A stretch of DNA of 64,000 nucleotides, taken from contig OY986435.1 of the NCBI GenBank assembly GCA_963920525.1, positions 261,394,962 to 261,458,961 on the forward strand, read 5' to 3'. The notes beneath the pieces are model-generated. The model was not told where the DNA came from and did not search any database. It saw only the letters and a list, made by a program, of their open reading frames with translations. Shown piece after piece: positions 22,800 to 34,677 of this stretch. Each line of letters starts with the position of its first letter. Position 1 is the first letter of the stretch. Made by a program: the position numbers and the translations under genes. Source of the DNA: Dichetophora obliterata. Lineage: Eukaryota; Arthropoda; Insecta; Diptera; Sciomyzidae.

Positions 22800-23846
22800 G
22801 GGGGTTTCAGACGAACGTACTTGTACGCTGACATGTACGACGACAAACTAACGGGACTACTTTGTTGAGCTTTCAAAAGGGGCCCTCAAACTATACTACA
22901 TGTCCATCCGACCTGTCAAGTCATCACACATGTAATATCGTTCGTGTGCAAGAAATCAAGGCGGATGGACATGTCCGATGGAAGTTGAAAAATTTTGACT
23001 TTTTGCTAAGTACGTCCGAAATGTAGTTCCGTTTGCGTGCGCGGCCATCCAACTTAGTACATTTTGCCATTTGTTGAAAATTTTCAGAGAGAGCACATCT
23101 CTCGGCAAAACTGCCGAACGTAAGAAATATTATATTTTGACGCGAATTTTTTTATCTTTACCTAAAATTGTGATGGTTTAGAATATTTAAAGCAAAAAAC
23201 ATAAAAATAAATGTTCAAAACAATTAATATTAATAATTTTAATTGATGTTAACTCTTCGGCAGCTAAAAAATAATGAAGTCTATCCAAAGTCTATCCGTC
23301 ATGTGCGATGTGTGTGAGGGCAACGAAAAAAGTCCCGTTACTTTATCGAACTACATGTACGTCCATCATGTAGTATCGTTTGAGGGCCCCTAAACAATCG
23401 TACATGTGCGACGACTTCGTTTCATTGCTGGCTCTCAAATAGAGCACATCGGCGTAATGGCTGAACAATTTTTTGATGACCTTATGATTTAGCAGTCATT
23501 TTTCATATTTAGAGAATTGTTTATCAATTTTAATTAATTATCAACAATTATAAAATGTTTCAAACGTTTAATATTAATTTTTAAACGTTCATATTAATTT
23601 TCTCTAATATTTTTTCCGCTTCGTTGCTGTTCACCCGCTGACGCTTTTAATGAAATGACAAAATGCAGCGAGTCGGACCGACATGCGTTCATAACATCGT
23701 ACATGTCGGTCCGACCGGCAGAAAAATCAAAAATTTTTGATTTTCGTCCGACATGTCGGTCCGACGGTCTCATTTGCTTTCGAATGATCGTACATGTCGT
23801 CGAGCATGCCCAAGTCATCGCACATTTACGATGGTCTGAAAGCCCC
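22800..23846. mobile_element. Inverted-repeat element with ACATGTCGG-rich ends
   Basis: The left end GGGGGTTTCAGACGAACGTA and the inverse of the right end GGGGCTTTCAGACCATCGTA pair. TTATTA and TATTA lie outside, suggesting a TTA target, though the exact edge is unclear. The interior repeats ACATGT(A/C)(C/G)G-type motifs many times, and 23682-23792 forms its own palindrome around AAAAATCAAAAATTTTTGAT. A partial relative starts at 61697 (GGGGGTTTCGGACTATCCTA). Another element (22878-23391) is nested inside. Confidence 0.6.
22878..23391. mobile_element. Nested MITE, AGGGGCCCTCAAAC ends
   Basis: AGGGGCCCTCAAACTATACT at the left and AGTATCGTTTGAGGGCCCCT at the right are inverse copies, followed on both sides by ACATG-rich sequence. 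AAA flanks both ends. It lies within the 22800-23846 element, whose subterminal sequence it partly resembles, so the two families are related. Confidence 0.6.
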
Positions 23847-23851
23847 TATTA

Positions 23852-24923
23852 GATTTAACTGAGTTAGATTGGATGCATTCGGAATATGAAACAGTTTCTC
23901 AACTGTTGAGTGAGGTTTTCTTGATTATTTTTTATTTTATTTTATTTCTGCCACTGCGTTGACATAAAATATAACAAACCGTTCAGCAGATACACAAAGT
24001 AGCGGAAACTAATACTGATCAAAGACTCAATATGTTTAGTAAATTTTGCACCTTCTGAACGCACACATTTATACTAAGAAAAAATGGCGAATAGAATGGC
24101 AGAAGTCCAACTCGACTCAATGTTGTGCATGGAAGCACTATCGAGCTAGGAACGCCATTATGTCAACTTGAAGAAAACCCAACCTAGGATCAACTCGCCA
24201 TGCATTAGCTATCCAAACAACAAAAGTAGCAAGGTTCTATTGAATGGGTGGATTTTAATTGCGAATTCAGACATAAATGTTCATAGGTACTTAAGGAAAG
24301 GATGGTGGTCTAGCGCTCGAAAATTTAAGGTATTTTTAGGATTTTTTTTTTTTGAAAAGTTAAAATATTGAACAACGATATTTAAACTTTTAAGGTGTAT
24401 TGTAACTCTCATTCATCATAAACAATTTTTTTTAATTTAAAAAGTTGTTGATCTTGTTCAAAATAGCGGTCAATGAGACGGTCTCAAGGAAAAGGGGCAT
24501 GGGCGGCGTTCTAGATTTTGACTGTTCTATTTATCTAAAAAATAAAAACCTATAATAATATTAACCACTATGAGTGCAGCTATGGCTGGCACTAGAGAAA
24601 AAGATCTGAAAAATTGACAGAATGACGCACTTTTGAAAACTAAATTCTTAAAACAGCTTGTTTTCTACCGGTTATTAAGTGTAAAATATACGATGTTTTT
24701 TAATTAAAACTTTAATTTTAGTTCCAGCGATAGCTACTGTTCTTATGAATAGCAATTTTAAATTTCAGATGATTCGGCTAAATAGTTTTTGTTTTTTCTA
24801 CAACACCATGCCGAAAAAAGTAGTTTCGAGATAAATGAGTGTAAAGAGAATGAATGTAGACGAAACACTGTGGCTTGACACCTACTAAAACAGCTGTAGA
24901 AGTGAAAATACAATGTTCAGTTG
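23852..24923. other. No recognised gene
   Basis: AT-rich. The part around 24085-24210 repeats the 'caactcgccatg' theme of 22590-22796 in inverse. No coding or RNA gene is recognised. Confidence 0.4.
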
Positions 24924-25447
24924 CTTTTTGAAAAGACGTAATGTAAAGTAACGTAGAAATCTAAAATCCACGGATCTATACGTCCCGTCACGTTACGTTA
25001 CGTTTATTAAAACCACTTGTATAAGAAAGTATTGTTTCAAACAATAAGTGAAAGAACGCACTGCTCAACTGTCATTAGATCGCATTACATTACTTCTATT
25101 ATAATTGGACATTAACGTCAGAAAGACTATACTTTTCAAATATAAAAAAATCAGTTTCATAAAAATTCTAAGCCTGTTCTGATAAATTTCTAAGCCTTTG
25201 CTTTTTGAAAAGACGTAATGTTAAGTAACGTAGAAATCTAAAACTCACGGATCTATACGTCCCGTCACGTTACGTTACGTTTATTAAAACCACTTATATA
25301 AGAAAGCATTGTTTCAAACAATAAGTGAAAGAACGCACTGCTCAACTGACATTAGATCGCATTACATTACTTCTATTATAATTGGACATTAACTTCAGAA
25401 AGACTATACTTTTCAAAAATAAAAAAATTAGTTTCATAAAAATTCTA
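24924..25447. repeat. Tandem duplication, period 277 bp
   Basis: 24924-25167 and 25201-25447 are about 97 percent alike by eye. They share CTTTTTGAAAAGACGTAATG, CGTCACGTTACGTTACGTTT and GAACGCACTGCTCAACTG. Each unit contains GTAACGTAG/CGTTACGTTACG inverse sequence. The few differences suggest a recent duplication. Confidence 0.85.
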
Positions 25448-26976
25448 AACCATTAGGTATTTAAAATTTTTCAATTTAAAAATTTGTTTATTAAAAAAAC
25501 CATTAAATAATGAAACGTATAAAACTGCGAAAAAGCTTCGCTTCTCTCTTGTGCCCGCATCTGTTTTTTGTATTTCATACATATGAACTTTATATATAAA
25601 GTCACTGAAGACTGTATAACTGATCTTTTATTTGAAATAATCGATTAACTGATTTTTTTTAAAAATCGCCATATTCGTATTATTCAAGAAATCAGTTTTT
25701 CTAATTGCCAAATATTTTTTGTTTTTGATTTTGAATTGATTTTTTATCCACCGTGATATTCTTTTTTATTAAATTGTTTCATATGCTTACCACGCAATAA
25801 TAGCAACTTTCGCCAATATCTGCAACTACTACGAAGTAACACTTTTTGGATCAGCCTCCCCCTAAATGGAGTTTTTGGATCCGCCACTGGACGAGCAAGG
25901 TAAAACAGCAACAACAAAAACAACAACTACAATTAGTGTGGCTTACAAGTAAATACTTTTGCTTGTTATAAATAGGTTAAGTCGAGACAGGTGCAAGTTA
26001 CATACAAATAAATTCTTCGAGCCCTTAACAGGAGTTATTTGAGAGAGTGACGGCATATCAAATTTGCAAGAACAAATTTCTCTTCATTTCAAGGTTTTCA
26101 TACAAATTTTTTATTTGCACATTACAAATAATTTCAAAATATGTAACTATATTTGAAATTTTTTGCATTTTGTAATAAATACCTTTGATTATAGTTTCTG
26201 CAAAAATATATTTTATTTTTTTCTTATCATGTTCTAGAAAATGTAAGTAGGAATAATAAAAATGTAGGGTAAAACAAAAGTTTGCTGAAGTACTTAAATT
26301 ATTTCAGCCACTGTTGCTAAGTTATTCCCATTTTGGGTTGCCATATTATTTTATATGAATCATTTTGATAGAGGTTAATGGCTGAAATTAAGTTTTTTTT
26401 GTGAAGTGACCATAAAGATTAAGATAATATTAAAGAAAAACTAATTTTTGTACATTGAGGGTACAAAGTATGTCTCCCAAGTTTAATTAAATGAGAAAAG
26501 AACGTAGCAGTTTAGAAGATAAAGGAAATTGAATTTGTGAATAATTCGTACATATTTATATTGCAAAAATTGCTTTGTGGGTATGTTCTATGAGCCGCCG
26601 ACTACTGCAAACGATTGAGATATTTGAATGTACTTTCAACAACTTTAAAAAAAAATCAAAAACACTTATTCATAAAAGTAAGAAAAAAAAATTCAGCAAT
26701 TCCATTTAAAATTCATAATAGATTAATTAAAATCAAGAATTCCAATTGAAATTCAGAAGAGATGAAATGATATTCAGAAAAGATTAATTGATTTTTGAGA
26801 ATAGATCAAATTTGAATGAAACATTTGGACCATAATTAGTTTATTATTTCAAGAAATAAATTCATTTTTTCGGACTTCGAGAAGCTTCAAAATAAAAATA
26901 GAATACACCAAATTTAGTCCTGCTACATTTAAGGTCTTTTTAAAAAAATTTAAAAAAATAGTACTAAAATCAGGAG
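25448..26976. other. No recognised gene
   Basis: AT-rich, with stops in all frames. 26680-26830 has short repeats of 'ttccaattgaaattcag'. Nothing else was recognised. Confidence 0.4.
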
Positions 26977-27303
26977 AGGCTTGAAATCCCCAAAATCAAA
27001 ATCCCCAAACACAAAATTCCCAATTTTTTTAGCATCCCCAAATACAAAATCTCCAAACACAAAATCCCCAAATATCCCCAACTTTGAAAAAACAAAAAAA
27101 AAATTAATATTGTTCTTCAGAAATCAAATAAAGGAAATCCGAAACTATTCGTTAAAGGACATGGATATCATCTTCATTTAAAAAACAAAAAGTGATAAAT
27201 ATCGCTGTTCATGTGATCAAAGAAAGCAGTTGTTCTGCAAAAGTGTTGTAGTTACAAAACATATTGATGAGCATCATAACATTATAAAATCACCTTCGAA
27301 TCA
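26977..27303. repeat. Inverted copy of the GGGGAT minisatellite unit
   Basis: This begins CTTGAAATCCCCAAAATCAA and is the inverse of 28160-28490: the CCCCAAACACAAAATCC array, then a ~220-bp unique part ending near 27299. It breaks off just where the 27307 element's TAA flank begins. The frame encoding SPNTKSPN-type peptides is a by-product of the array. Confidence 0.75.
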
Positions 27304-27306
27304 TAA

Positions 27307-27810
27307 TGCCCGTATGACACTACGTTTTTTTTTTCTAAATTACTAACTAAATTACAAAAACAATTCGGAAATATGTTAGAGTGAAACAAATGGTTTGTGT
27401 AATAAACTGTTTTTTACATTTCGTTTCCGGCTGAAAAAATTCTGTTAAAATTCGTTCAGTTAAAAAATTTCATTTTCAAAATTTTTAAATATGAAACTTA
27501 AGTGGACAGACGAAAACGTTTTATTTGTAATCATGGTTCACAGTTTTATTAATAAAATAACACATTCGGCCAAATAAAGAAAAATTAACGAAATACAGAC
27601 AACTGTCAAAAAAACCGAACGAAATACGAGTTGGCTACTATGTTTTTAGCATGCTAGATTGTTTTTCGTTTGTTTTTAATTTGTTTTTTTAGCAAACAGC
27701 TTTCTCTTTTACACCACTTTGGATACTTAATATGACCTGCTCTTTCGCTCAAAAAAAAAATCATAAAATACATTAAAAAAAACAGAAAAAAACGTAGTGT
27801 CATACGGGCA
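27307..27810. mobile_element. TAA-flanked inverted-repeat element, 504 bp
   Basis: The ends TGCCCGTATGACACTACGTT and its inverse AACGTAGTGTCATACGGGCA are perfect inverses followed by T runs. TAA flanks both (27304-27306, 27811-27813). A 3-bp TWA target points to PIF/Harbinger. No coding region. It sits at the break in the minisatellite unit. Confidence 0.75.
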
Positions 27811-28059
27811 TAACCATGACTCTGTTATTCATGTTCAACATTTGGCAAAAGATATTTTATAAAATATCTTTATTATATAATTCAATTAAATATTTATGTA
27901 TTGTGTTCTTGCTTTGATCTAAATAATAATGGACTTTGAATTATAATGCCTTTATGTTTCCATTAATATTATGTTTAAAACAAATAAAATAATATTAAGA
28001 ATAATTAGCTCAAATTTATTAATTGATAAGCACATAATCGCGGCGATTTTTAACCTAAC

Positions 28060-29125
28060 CCAAGCTTGTTAAACTAAATTTGGGGATTTTGTGTTTGGGG
28101 ATTTTGTGTTTGGGGATTTTGTATTTGGGGATATCGAGCCCAACCCATTTGAAGGTGATTTAACAATGTTATGATGCTCATCAATATTTTTTGTAACTAC
28201 AACACTTTTGCAGAATAACTGCTTTCTTTGATCACATGATCAGCGATATTTATAACTTTTTTTGTTTTTTGAATGAAGATGATATCCATGTGCTTTAACA
28301 AATAGTTTTGGATTTCCTTTATTTGATTTGTGAACAACAATATTAATTTTTTATTTTGTTTTTTCAAAGTTGGGGATATTTGGGGATTTTTGGGGATTTT
28401 GTGTTTGGAGATTTTGTATTTGGGGATGCTGTAAAAATTTGGAATTTTGTGTTTGGGGATTTTGATTTTGGGGATTTCAAGCCTCTCCCACCCAAGCTTG
28501 TTAAACTAAATTTGGGGAATTTGTATTTGGGGATTTTGTGTTTGGGGATTTTGTGTTTGGGGATTTTGATTTGGGGATTTTGTGTTTGGGGATTTTGTAT
28601 TTGGGGATATCGAGCCCAACCCATTTGAAGGTGATTTTACAATGTTATGATGCTCATCAATATTTTTTGTAACTACAACACTTTTGCAGAATAACTGCTT
28701 TCTTTGATCACATGATCAGCGATATTTATAACTTTTTTGTTTTTTGAATGAAGATGATATCCATGTGCTTTAATAAATAGTTTTGGATTTCCTTAATTTG
28801 GTTTCTGAACAACAATATTCATTTTTTATTTTGTTTTTTCAAAGTTGGGGATATTTGGGGATTTTTGGGGATTTTGTGTTTGAAGATTTTGTGTATGGGG
28901 ATTTTGTGTTTGGAGATTTTGTATTTGGGGATGCTGTAAAAATTTGGGATTTTGTGTTTGGGGATTTTGATTTTGGGGATTTCAAGCCTCTCCTACCCCA
29001 GCTTGTTAAACTAAATTTAGGGATTTTGTGTTTGGGGAATTTGTATTTGGGAATTTTGTGTTTGGTTTTTTGATTTGGGGATTTTGTGTTTGGGGATTTT
29101 GTATTTGGGGATATCGAGCCCAACC
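28060..29125. repeat. GGGGATTTTGTGTTT minisatellite in ~475-bp tandem units
   Basis: Blocks of GGGGATTTTGTGTTT/GGGGATTTTGTATTT (about 14-15 bp period) occur at 28079-28135, 28370-28480, 28512-28612, 28850-28980 and 29017-29120. They are joined by a ~240-bp unique segment (starting GAGCCCAACCCATTTGAAGG) present twice (28137 and 28612). So two complete ~475-bp higher-order units plus a partial third lie in tandem, with an inverted fourth at 26977. Every repeat puts a G4 run on the plus strand. Frames through it give GDFVFGD or SPNTKSPN repeats that are not evidence for a protein. Confidence 0.88.
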
Positions 29126-29129
29126 CACT

Positions 29130-29955
29130 CAAATCACTGACTTTGCAAGTTTCAAAAACACACATTAGCACAATAAATACAAGGAAACTTGCTTTACTTT
29201 TATTCAGCTTCTCTTTATAAATTTTGAAAACAAATGGATAATAAAACTAAATTAAAACCTATTTATTCAAACTAAATTTGAGCCCATTTCAAGCCTCTTA
29301 CTTAATATCTTATTTAACCTTAAAATGTTATTTTTGTTTTCTTCTACTTTTTAAACACTTTCACAGCAAATATTGTACAAAGATTGCAATACTCATAATA
29401 TTGAGCTACTTTTTCCTGGTAATCACAACTCACTCATTATATTAATTCGAGATTTTTAAAATAACTTTTTTGTAATTTTTTTTACTTTCTTCTTGAGCCT
29501 TAATTGGCTGCTGACCTGATTGCTTCCTTTAGAGAATTTAACAGCTGCAATTTACCGATCGCTGGTTGATCGTTAACGTTGCTTTAGTGTGTAAATATTG
29601 TTTAAGCCACACTTTTGTTTGCCTGAATCAGTGCAAAAAAATTGCATAATTCGTTAAAAAACTCACAAAAAACCTGCCAAAATAAATTAAGCTTACGAAA
29701 TAAGAAAGCAAGCAATCGACAGGAACGCATCGTTTTAAGAAGAATTCCAAGAAACTAAAAAAATCTTAAACAAGTTTTGACCTTAAGTGCAGTTGGGTTT
29801 GTTGCAGTCTGAAATGTTAAACGTGCGTATTGATTTAATCAGGAAAAAAACACAAACACAATGCAAGTAAAAAATGTTGTTTTTTTAAAAAAAAGATTCT
29901 CAAGAATATCTGAGAATGAAGATAAATGACAGCTCTATAGGGTTGCACGCTTACA
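29130..29955. other. No recognised gene
   Basis: AT-rich DNA with no coding pattern or repeat boundary seen. Confidence 0.4.
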
Positions 29956-29957
29956 TA

Positions 29958-31606
29958 CAGTGGCTCACAGCTTATTTTATGCAGTGCATACTTTCAATTT
30001 TAGGGCTTTATAACAACGAAACTAACAGGAATAGAAAAAATAATATAGTATCATTTAAAAGTTCAAGATGTTTAGTTTAATAAACTTACTTAATTTATTT
30101 TAAAAATATATATTAAGTTGGCTTAAAATTAAAACACCAGAAATACTGCTTAATTTCATATCACAGCTTATTTTATGCAGTCACTTGTTATTTATAAATT
30201 TTTCGTATTAATTAATGATATTTGATATTTTTAATATTTGGTATGATAGCCCTTGTTGTCCACCACAGATCTAAGGTGGTTTGGCATTGATGCGACCAGT
30301 TTTTGAGTGATAGTTGGCGAAGTGATAGTCAATATCTCTTTCAGGTGGTTTTTGTTTGAAATTTGATGTTTCCGGATGTTATTTTCCAATAAAGACCAAA
30401 CATTTTCAATAACATTAAGGTCTAACGACCGTGCTGGCGGCGTCATCAATTGTGGGCAGTTGTATATTAGCCTGGTTTGCACAATACCCGCTTTGTGGTT
30501 TTGATCGTCATCCTGGTAAAATCGGAAATTCAAATTATACCCAGAACCTTTACACTCTGCAACAAATTGTTCTTCAGGATCTGTAGGTACTTAAATTTGT
30601 CCATTGTTGTTTCAATAAACGGCAACTTCCCAGTACCAGCAGCTGATATTCAGGCCAAAACCATGACGCTGCCACCGCCATGTTTCACGGTTTGTTTTAA
30701 GTTTTTTTTGTTGACCTCTATATTCGGTTTTCGCCACATATAGCACATACCATCTGAACCGAATAAATTGATCTTCGACTTATCTGCAGAAATAACTTAA
30801 GTCCAGTACTCTGGGGCCTTGGACATATGTTCTTTGTCGTAGTTGAGTCTGCATAATCTGTTTTTGGGGCTAATAAACGGCTTATTCGTGTAACTCGGCC
30901 ATGAAAGTTCTTTTTGCGCAAGACACGTCGAATAGTTTCAGCACTACACTGTTTGCTCAGGTCAGTTTGAGCTTCAAAAGCCATTTTCGGAGCTGGGAGT
31001 CTCGGGTTAGCCTTTATCTTCCGTACAATATGCCGCTCGTCGGTTGCATTAAAAATTTAGTTTGGTGCTTCTTTGCTCTTATTGTGCAATCGATTCTTAT
31101 GGACGAAGCGCTCGATGATCTTTTGCACTGTAGAGGAATTAATGTTAACCATTTCAGCCATTTTTCGCTGCGAGCTGCTGTTTTTAAAATAGTATATAAC
31201 CAATTCTCGTTGTTGTAGCGTTGTGCGCGCTCCTATTTTAAATAATCATAGAAGCAGACACTTGAAGCAAAAAAATCAGACTTAAAAGCTAACACAAAGC
31301 AATTATAGAAATAGAACGAAGGCATAGCTAATGAAAGTACCGTTAGACAGCGCAGTATTAGAGTACCGTAACAGAGAGAAGTGACTGCATAAAATAAGCT
31401 GCGAGATGAAAGTAAGCAGTATTTTCTGTTCTTAGTTTTTAAACAACTAAATATATGTATTCACAATTAATGAAAAACCTTTATTTAACTAGACTTTTTG
31501 CTCTTTTAAATGACACCATATCATCTTTTGTATTCCTGTTAGTTTTGTTTTTATAAAGCCCTAAAGTTTAAAGTATGCACTGCATAAAATAAGCTGTGAG
31601 CCACTG
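29958..31606. mobile_element. Second Tc1-like element, IR/DR type
   Basis: A 1649-bp element with ends CAGTGGCTCACAGCTTATTT and its inverse, flanked by TA (29956-29957, 31607-31608). Arms are about 225-233 bp. Within each arm the core CAGCTTATTTTATGCAGT occurs twice, at the tip and again near 30166 (left) and 31385 (right), giving direct repeats within inverted repeats. It is a different family from 20342-21967: the termini and transposase motifs differ. Confidence 0.92.
30231..31230 (-). pseudogene. Tc1-like DD34E transposase, decayed
   Basis: Minus-strand fragments in several frames follow family order. There is a helix-turn-helix start (TLQQRELVIYYFKNSSSQRK, then MVNINSSTVQKIIERF), SAETIRRVLRKKNFHGRV, then ADKSKINLFGSDG (first Asp) and VKHGGGSVMV. 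Last comes FYQDDDQNHKAG (second Asp) with DLNVIENVWSLL (Glu 34 residues later). It ends with the NHLRSVVDNKGYHTKY tail at 30231. Stops near 30625 and 30800 and several frameshifts disrupt it. The catalytic residues are still recognisable. Confidence 0.85.
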
Positions 31607-31835
31607 TATACCACATATGTGTGTTTCATTACTAAATATTTCTGATTTAAATGTTTGCAAGAAGTTCTAAAAATGTTACAAAAAGTCTCTGCTTAATATT
31701 CTGTACGAGTATCTGTATGAAAATGTAAGTAAACGTCAAAACTTTGTATGATACATATAGGAATGGCTTATTGCAAGAACATGATATGCCGCAAAAAAAA
31801 ATACAAAGTTCAACCGATCTTTGTTCTATAATTAA

Positions 31836-33223
31836 CCCTCCGTTACTAACGCAGGGTGGATTACACCCATAAGTTATGAAATATGGAAAAAATTTATTGA
31901 TAGTTTAATGGTGCGAACATTATATCAAATGTAATCTCTTTTTGTATATTTTGCTATATTATAAAACAAAATTTAGTACTGTTTCTTAAACTAAATTATA
32001 AAAATTACTCATTTCAAAAAGTGTCTGGTTGTTTTAGTAATGGAGGAACAAGAATTTCGGGTGGTTTACACCCACGTTAGTAATCATGTTATATTATTTA
32101 CTGTAAACGTGTGATTTGTTTCTCAAGTAAAATAAAAAAGGTTTTACATAAAATCCTCTCCTGAGCAACACAGGAAATTAAAATTAAAGATTTAAACCTT
32201 TGCTCGACTTAAACAGCTTCGACGATTTCATCACGTTATGTAAATCAATAGAAAAATTTTTTAAGAATGCGGACGTGTTTGTGCTTGCAAGATCTTGTCT
32301 CATCTTTCTCAACACTGTGGATTTAGATTTAGCCCAATATAAGTGGTCGAATTTCTCCTTCTAATTTTAACGGAACATTCAATATTGTTCTATTGTATTT
32401 GACTAACCATTTGACAAAAAATTTGAACATTTGAACAGGGTTTTTGTCATAATATGCAATTACTGCATCATTCAATTACTTGTGCAATGGTCCAATTAGA
32501 CATGGCTTAACAAGTGTAACATAGAAATCTGTTTAAAGGGATTTAAGTGTATCTGATTATGCACAACATGGCAATGCATGGCATAGATAGATAAACATAG
32601 AAGTTCTATTTAATTTTGATTTCAGCGTATTCTTCAATGCATTTGACGATTTGGCAAAACAAATGTGAAATTGTACAATTCTTTGATCAAGAATTCCTTT
32701 GATTGTTTTATTTTGCCTATGTGACTAAGTTTTGCATAATCAACACTTATTCTATGTGCTAGCCGCTTATCTACGGTGCTTGCGCTGCTGTGCCATGAGA
32801 GGCTAATGTTTCAATTATAACGTATAATTAGAGGTCATTATTTTGAAAAATTTTCATTGCAAAAAAAATAAATTTATAGAGAATTTTTTTTCTCACGTCT
32901 TTTAGCTTTTCAAATCAGCCCTCTTCAAGAACGTGGCAAATAATTTGACCTCGGAATGTGAAATTATTCAAACCATTATGATATTTTTTTTTTTAGTTCT
33001 CTAATTAACGTTATTTTGATATATTTTTATTAAAATGAAATATTAATTAAACTGGATGAATTTTATGTTTAATAGAATAATAAAATAAACGAAATTAATA
33101 AAAGCAGAACCGTTTACTGTTTTAGCGTTCTTTTTTAAAAATGCGCCCATGAATTAAAATTTATGGGTGGATTACACCCAGGATAGTAATGACGTTACTC
33201 CGAATAGCGTTAGAAACGGAGGG
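31836..33223. mobile_element. TTAA-flanked piggyBac-like element, 1388 bp
   Basis: The left end CCCTCCGTTACTAACG and the inverse of the right end CCCTCCGTTTCTAACG are flanked by TTAA (31832-31835, 33224-33227). Subterminal repeats GGTGGATTACACCCA (left, 31855) and its copy at 33170, plus GGTGGTTTACACCCACGTTA inside near 32060, are shared by both ends. No transposase is recognised in the AT-rich interior. It is a non-autonomous or decayed copy. Confidence 0.8.
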
Positions 33224-33339
33224 TTAAAAAGAGACACGACAATCTGCACCAACTACCGTAGTATCGGTATGCATCGCAACGAACGAAGTTCTGGCATTTT
33301 CACAGAAAAGTCAATTGTGACGAAAACATTTAAACTTAT

Positions 33340-33607
33340 TAAAAGCTAATGATGAAGATTTCTGATGAAGCCGAAATTGCAATAAAATCAGCTAGTGCTT
33401 TTTTCCTTTTCATATTGAAAATGTTGTTTTTGTTGTTCCTTTGGAAAGATTCGTTAGAATAATTAATTGTTCTAACCTTGACCTAAAAGCTCAATAAACA
33501 ATTTTAAACTATCAAACAACTAGAATTTGTATTTAAAATCAAGTATGATTTAAACTATCAAACACTTAGAATTTGTATTTAAATCATATAAAATCAACAT
33601 AACTTAT
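33340..33607 (+). repeat. Dispersed repeat family, copy a
   Basis: It contains AATCAGCTAGTGCTTTTTTC, TTGTTCTAACCTTGACCTAA, CTCAATAAACAATTTTAAAC and two ATCAAACA-CTAGAATTTGTA blocks. The same order is found at 60339-60560, 60563-60727, 61010-61205 and 63455-63690 in both orientations. The start (GATGAAGATTTCTGATGAAG) also occurs in inverse at the 63.8-kb copy. No coding content; TE class unknown. Confidence 0.75.
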
Positions 33608-33756
33608 TAAAAATCAGGGTTCAGAATATTCACACACCTTCACTCACAAACATTTGCTAGAAGCACACAACACACAATTTTATTTTCATTTCATTTTTGT
33701 GTGTAATGTAGTTATCGTGTTGTTGATCATCCAACATGAATTCTTCGTTTTAATCA

Positions 33757-34347
33757 TGATACAATTATTTGACAAGGTAGCCGCGTAGACTGGCTTTTTT
33801 CTCACGAGCGGCGATGGGTAGTTGTCAAAATTAGCTGTTTATGCAATTAATCAAAGAAAAGTGAAAAAATAAGGGACGAATTAAGCATAGCTAGTCAACC
33901 GCAACAAACTAAAAACATTTAATCAACTTCGAGAATAAATTTAATGAATCAAAGATAAGTTAAAAATAAGCACATTGCTAGTCAACAGCAGCAAACTACA
34001 ACATTCTTTAGATGTTTTTGACAACTACCAATCTCCAAAAAGCTGTCACGGCTACCCAATCGCGTCGGAAGCGAATTTCATCTGGGGGGGCAGTACAAAT
34101 GGGGGGCAGTACAAATGGTGGTGCAAAAAAAGTTCACCAAAATTTCTTCACATGAAACATGAAGAAGAGAGAAAGAAGAGGAAAATATATAATACAAAAA
34201 TATTATCGTTGTAAAAAAACTGATATTTTGAATAACTTTTCCTTTTAAATTGTTTATCTGGCTAAAAAAGTGGGGGGGCAACTGCCCACCTTTCCCCCCC
34301 GCTTCCGACGCCAATGCGGCTACCTTGTAAAATAATTATACCATGGT
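33757..34347. mobile_element. Inverted-repeat element, GGTAGCCGC arms
   Basis: ATACAATTATTTGACAAGGT followed by AGCCGC (left) pairs with GCGGCTACCTTGTAAAATAA (right). A second inner pair is GTCGGAAGCG (34043) with CGCTTCCGAC (34300), and a G run and C run at 34084 and 34290 also pair. 34084-34115 has a duplicated GGGGGGCAGTACAAATGG. No coding gene. Confidence 0.55.
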
Positions 34348-34677
34348 TTTAATATTTGCTTGTGCGTCACAAACTCAAACAATGATCGATCTCAACAATT
34401 CTCTGTGTTTCAGTTTTACACTTATGTTTGCGTCAAAATGTTCATGTTGGAGATTTCAGGCCTTTGTCAAAACCAAAACAAAGACATTTTTTCCAACATG
34501 AACAAGTGGTGTTTGCAAAATTGACTTTGTTTGTGTCGATCATTAAGATCGATCACTACCGTCGTGTGGCGTAAAAAAAAAATGCTGTTCTGGTTGCTGT
34601 GCAGCGTATTGAACTGGTTTTTGGCCAAGTGTAGCACATTTCGGTGTCAATTAGAAAATATTTTAAAATATTAAAAT

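Noticed and set aside
26977..29125. CRISPR-like alternation of repeats and spacers
   Set aside because: The unit is 14-15 bp with near-identical 'spacers', in an animal genome; it is a minisatellite.
28356..29171. Long frames giving GDFVFGD and SPNTKSPN repeat peptides
   Set aside because: They follow automatically from the minisatellite; equal frames occur on both strands and in every copy.
31836..33223. Transposase gene in the piggyBac-like element
   Set aside because: I looked for the DNFFTS and GVDxMDQ motifs on both strands and did not see them.
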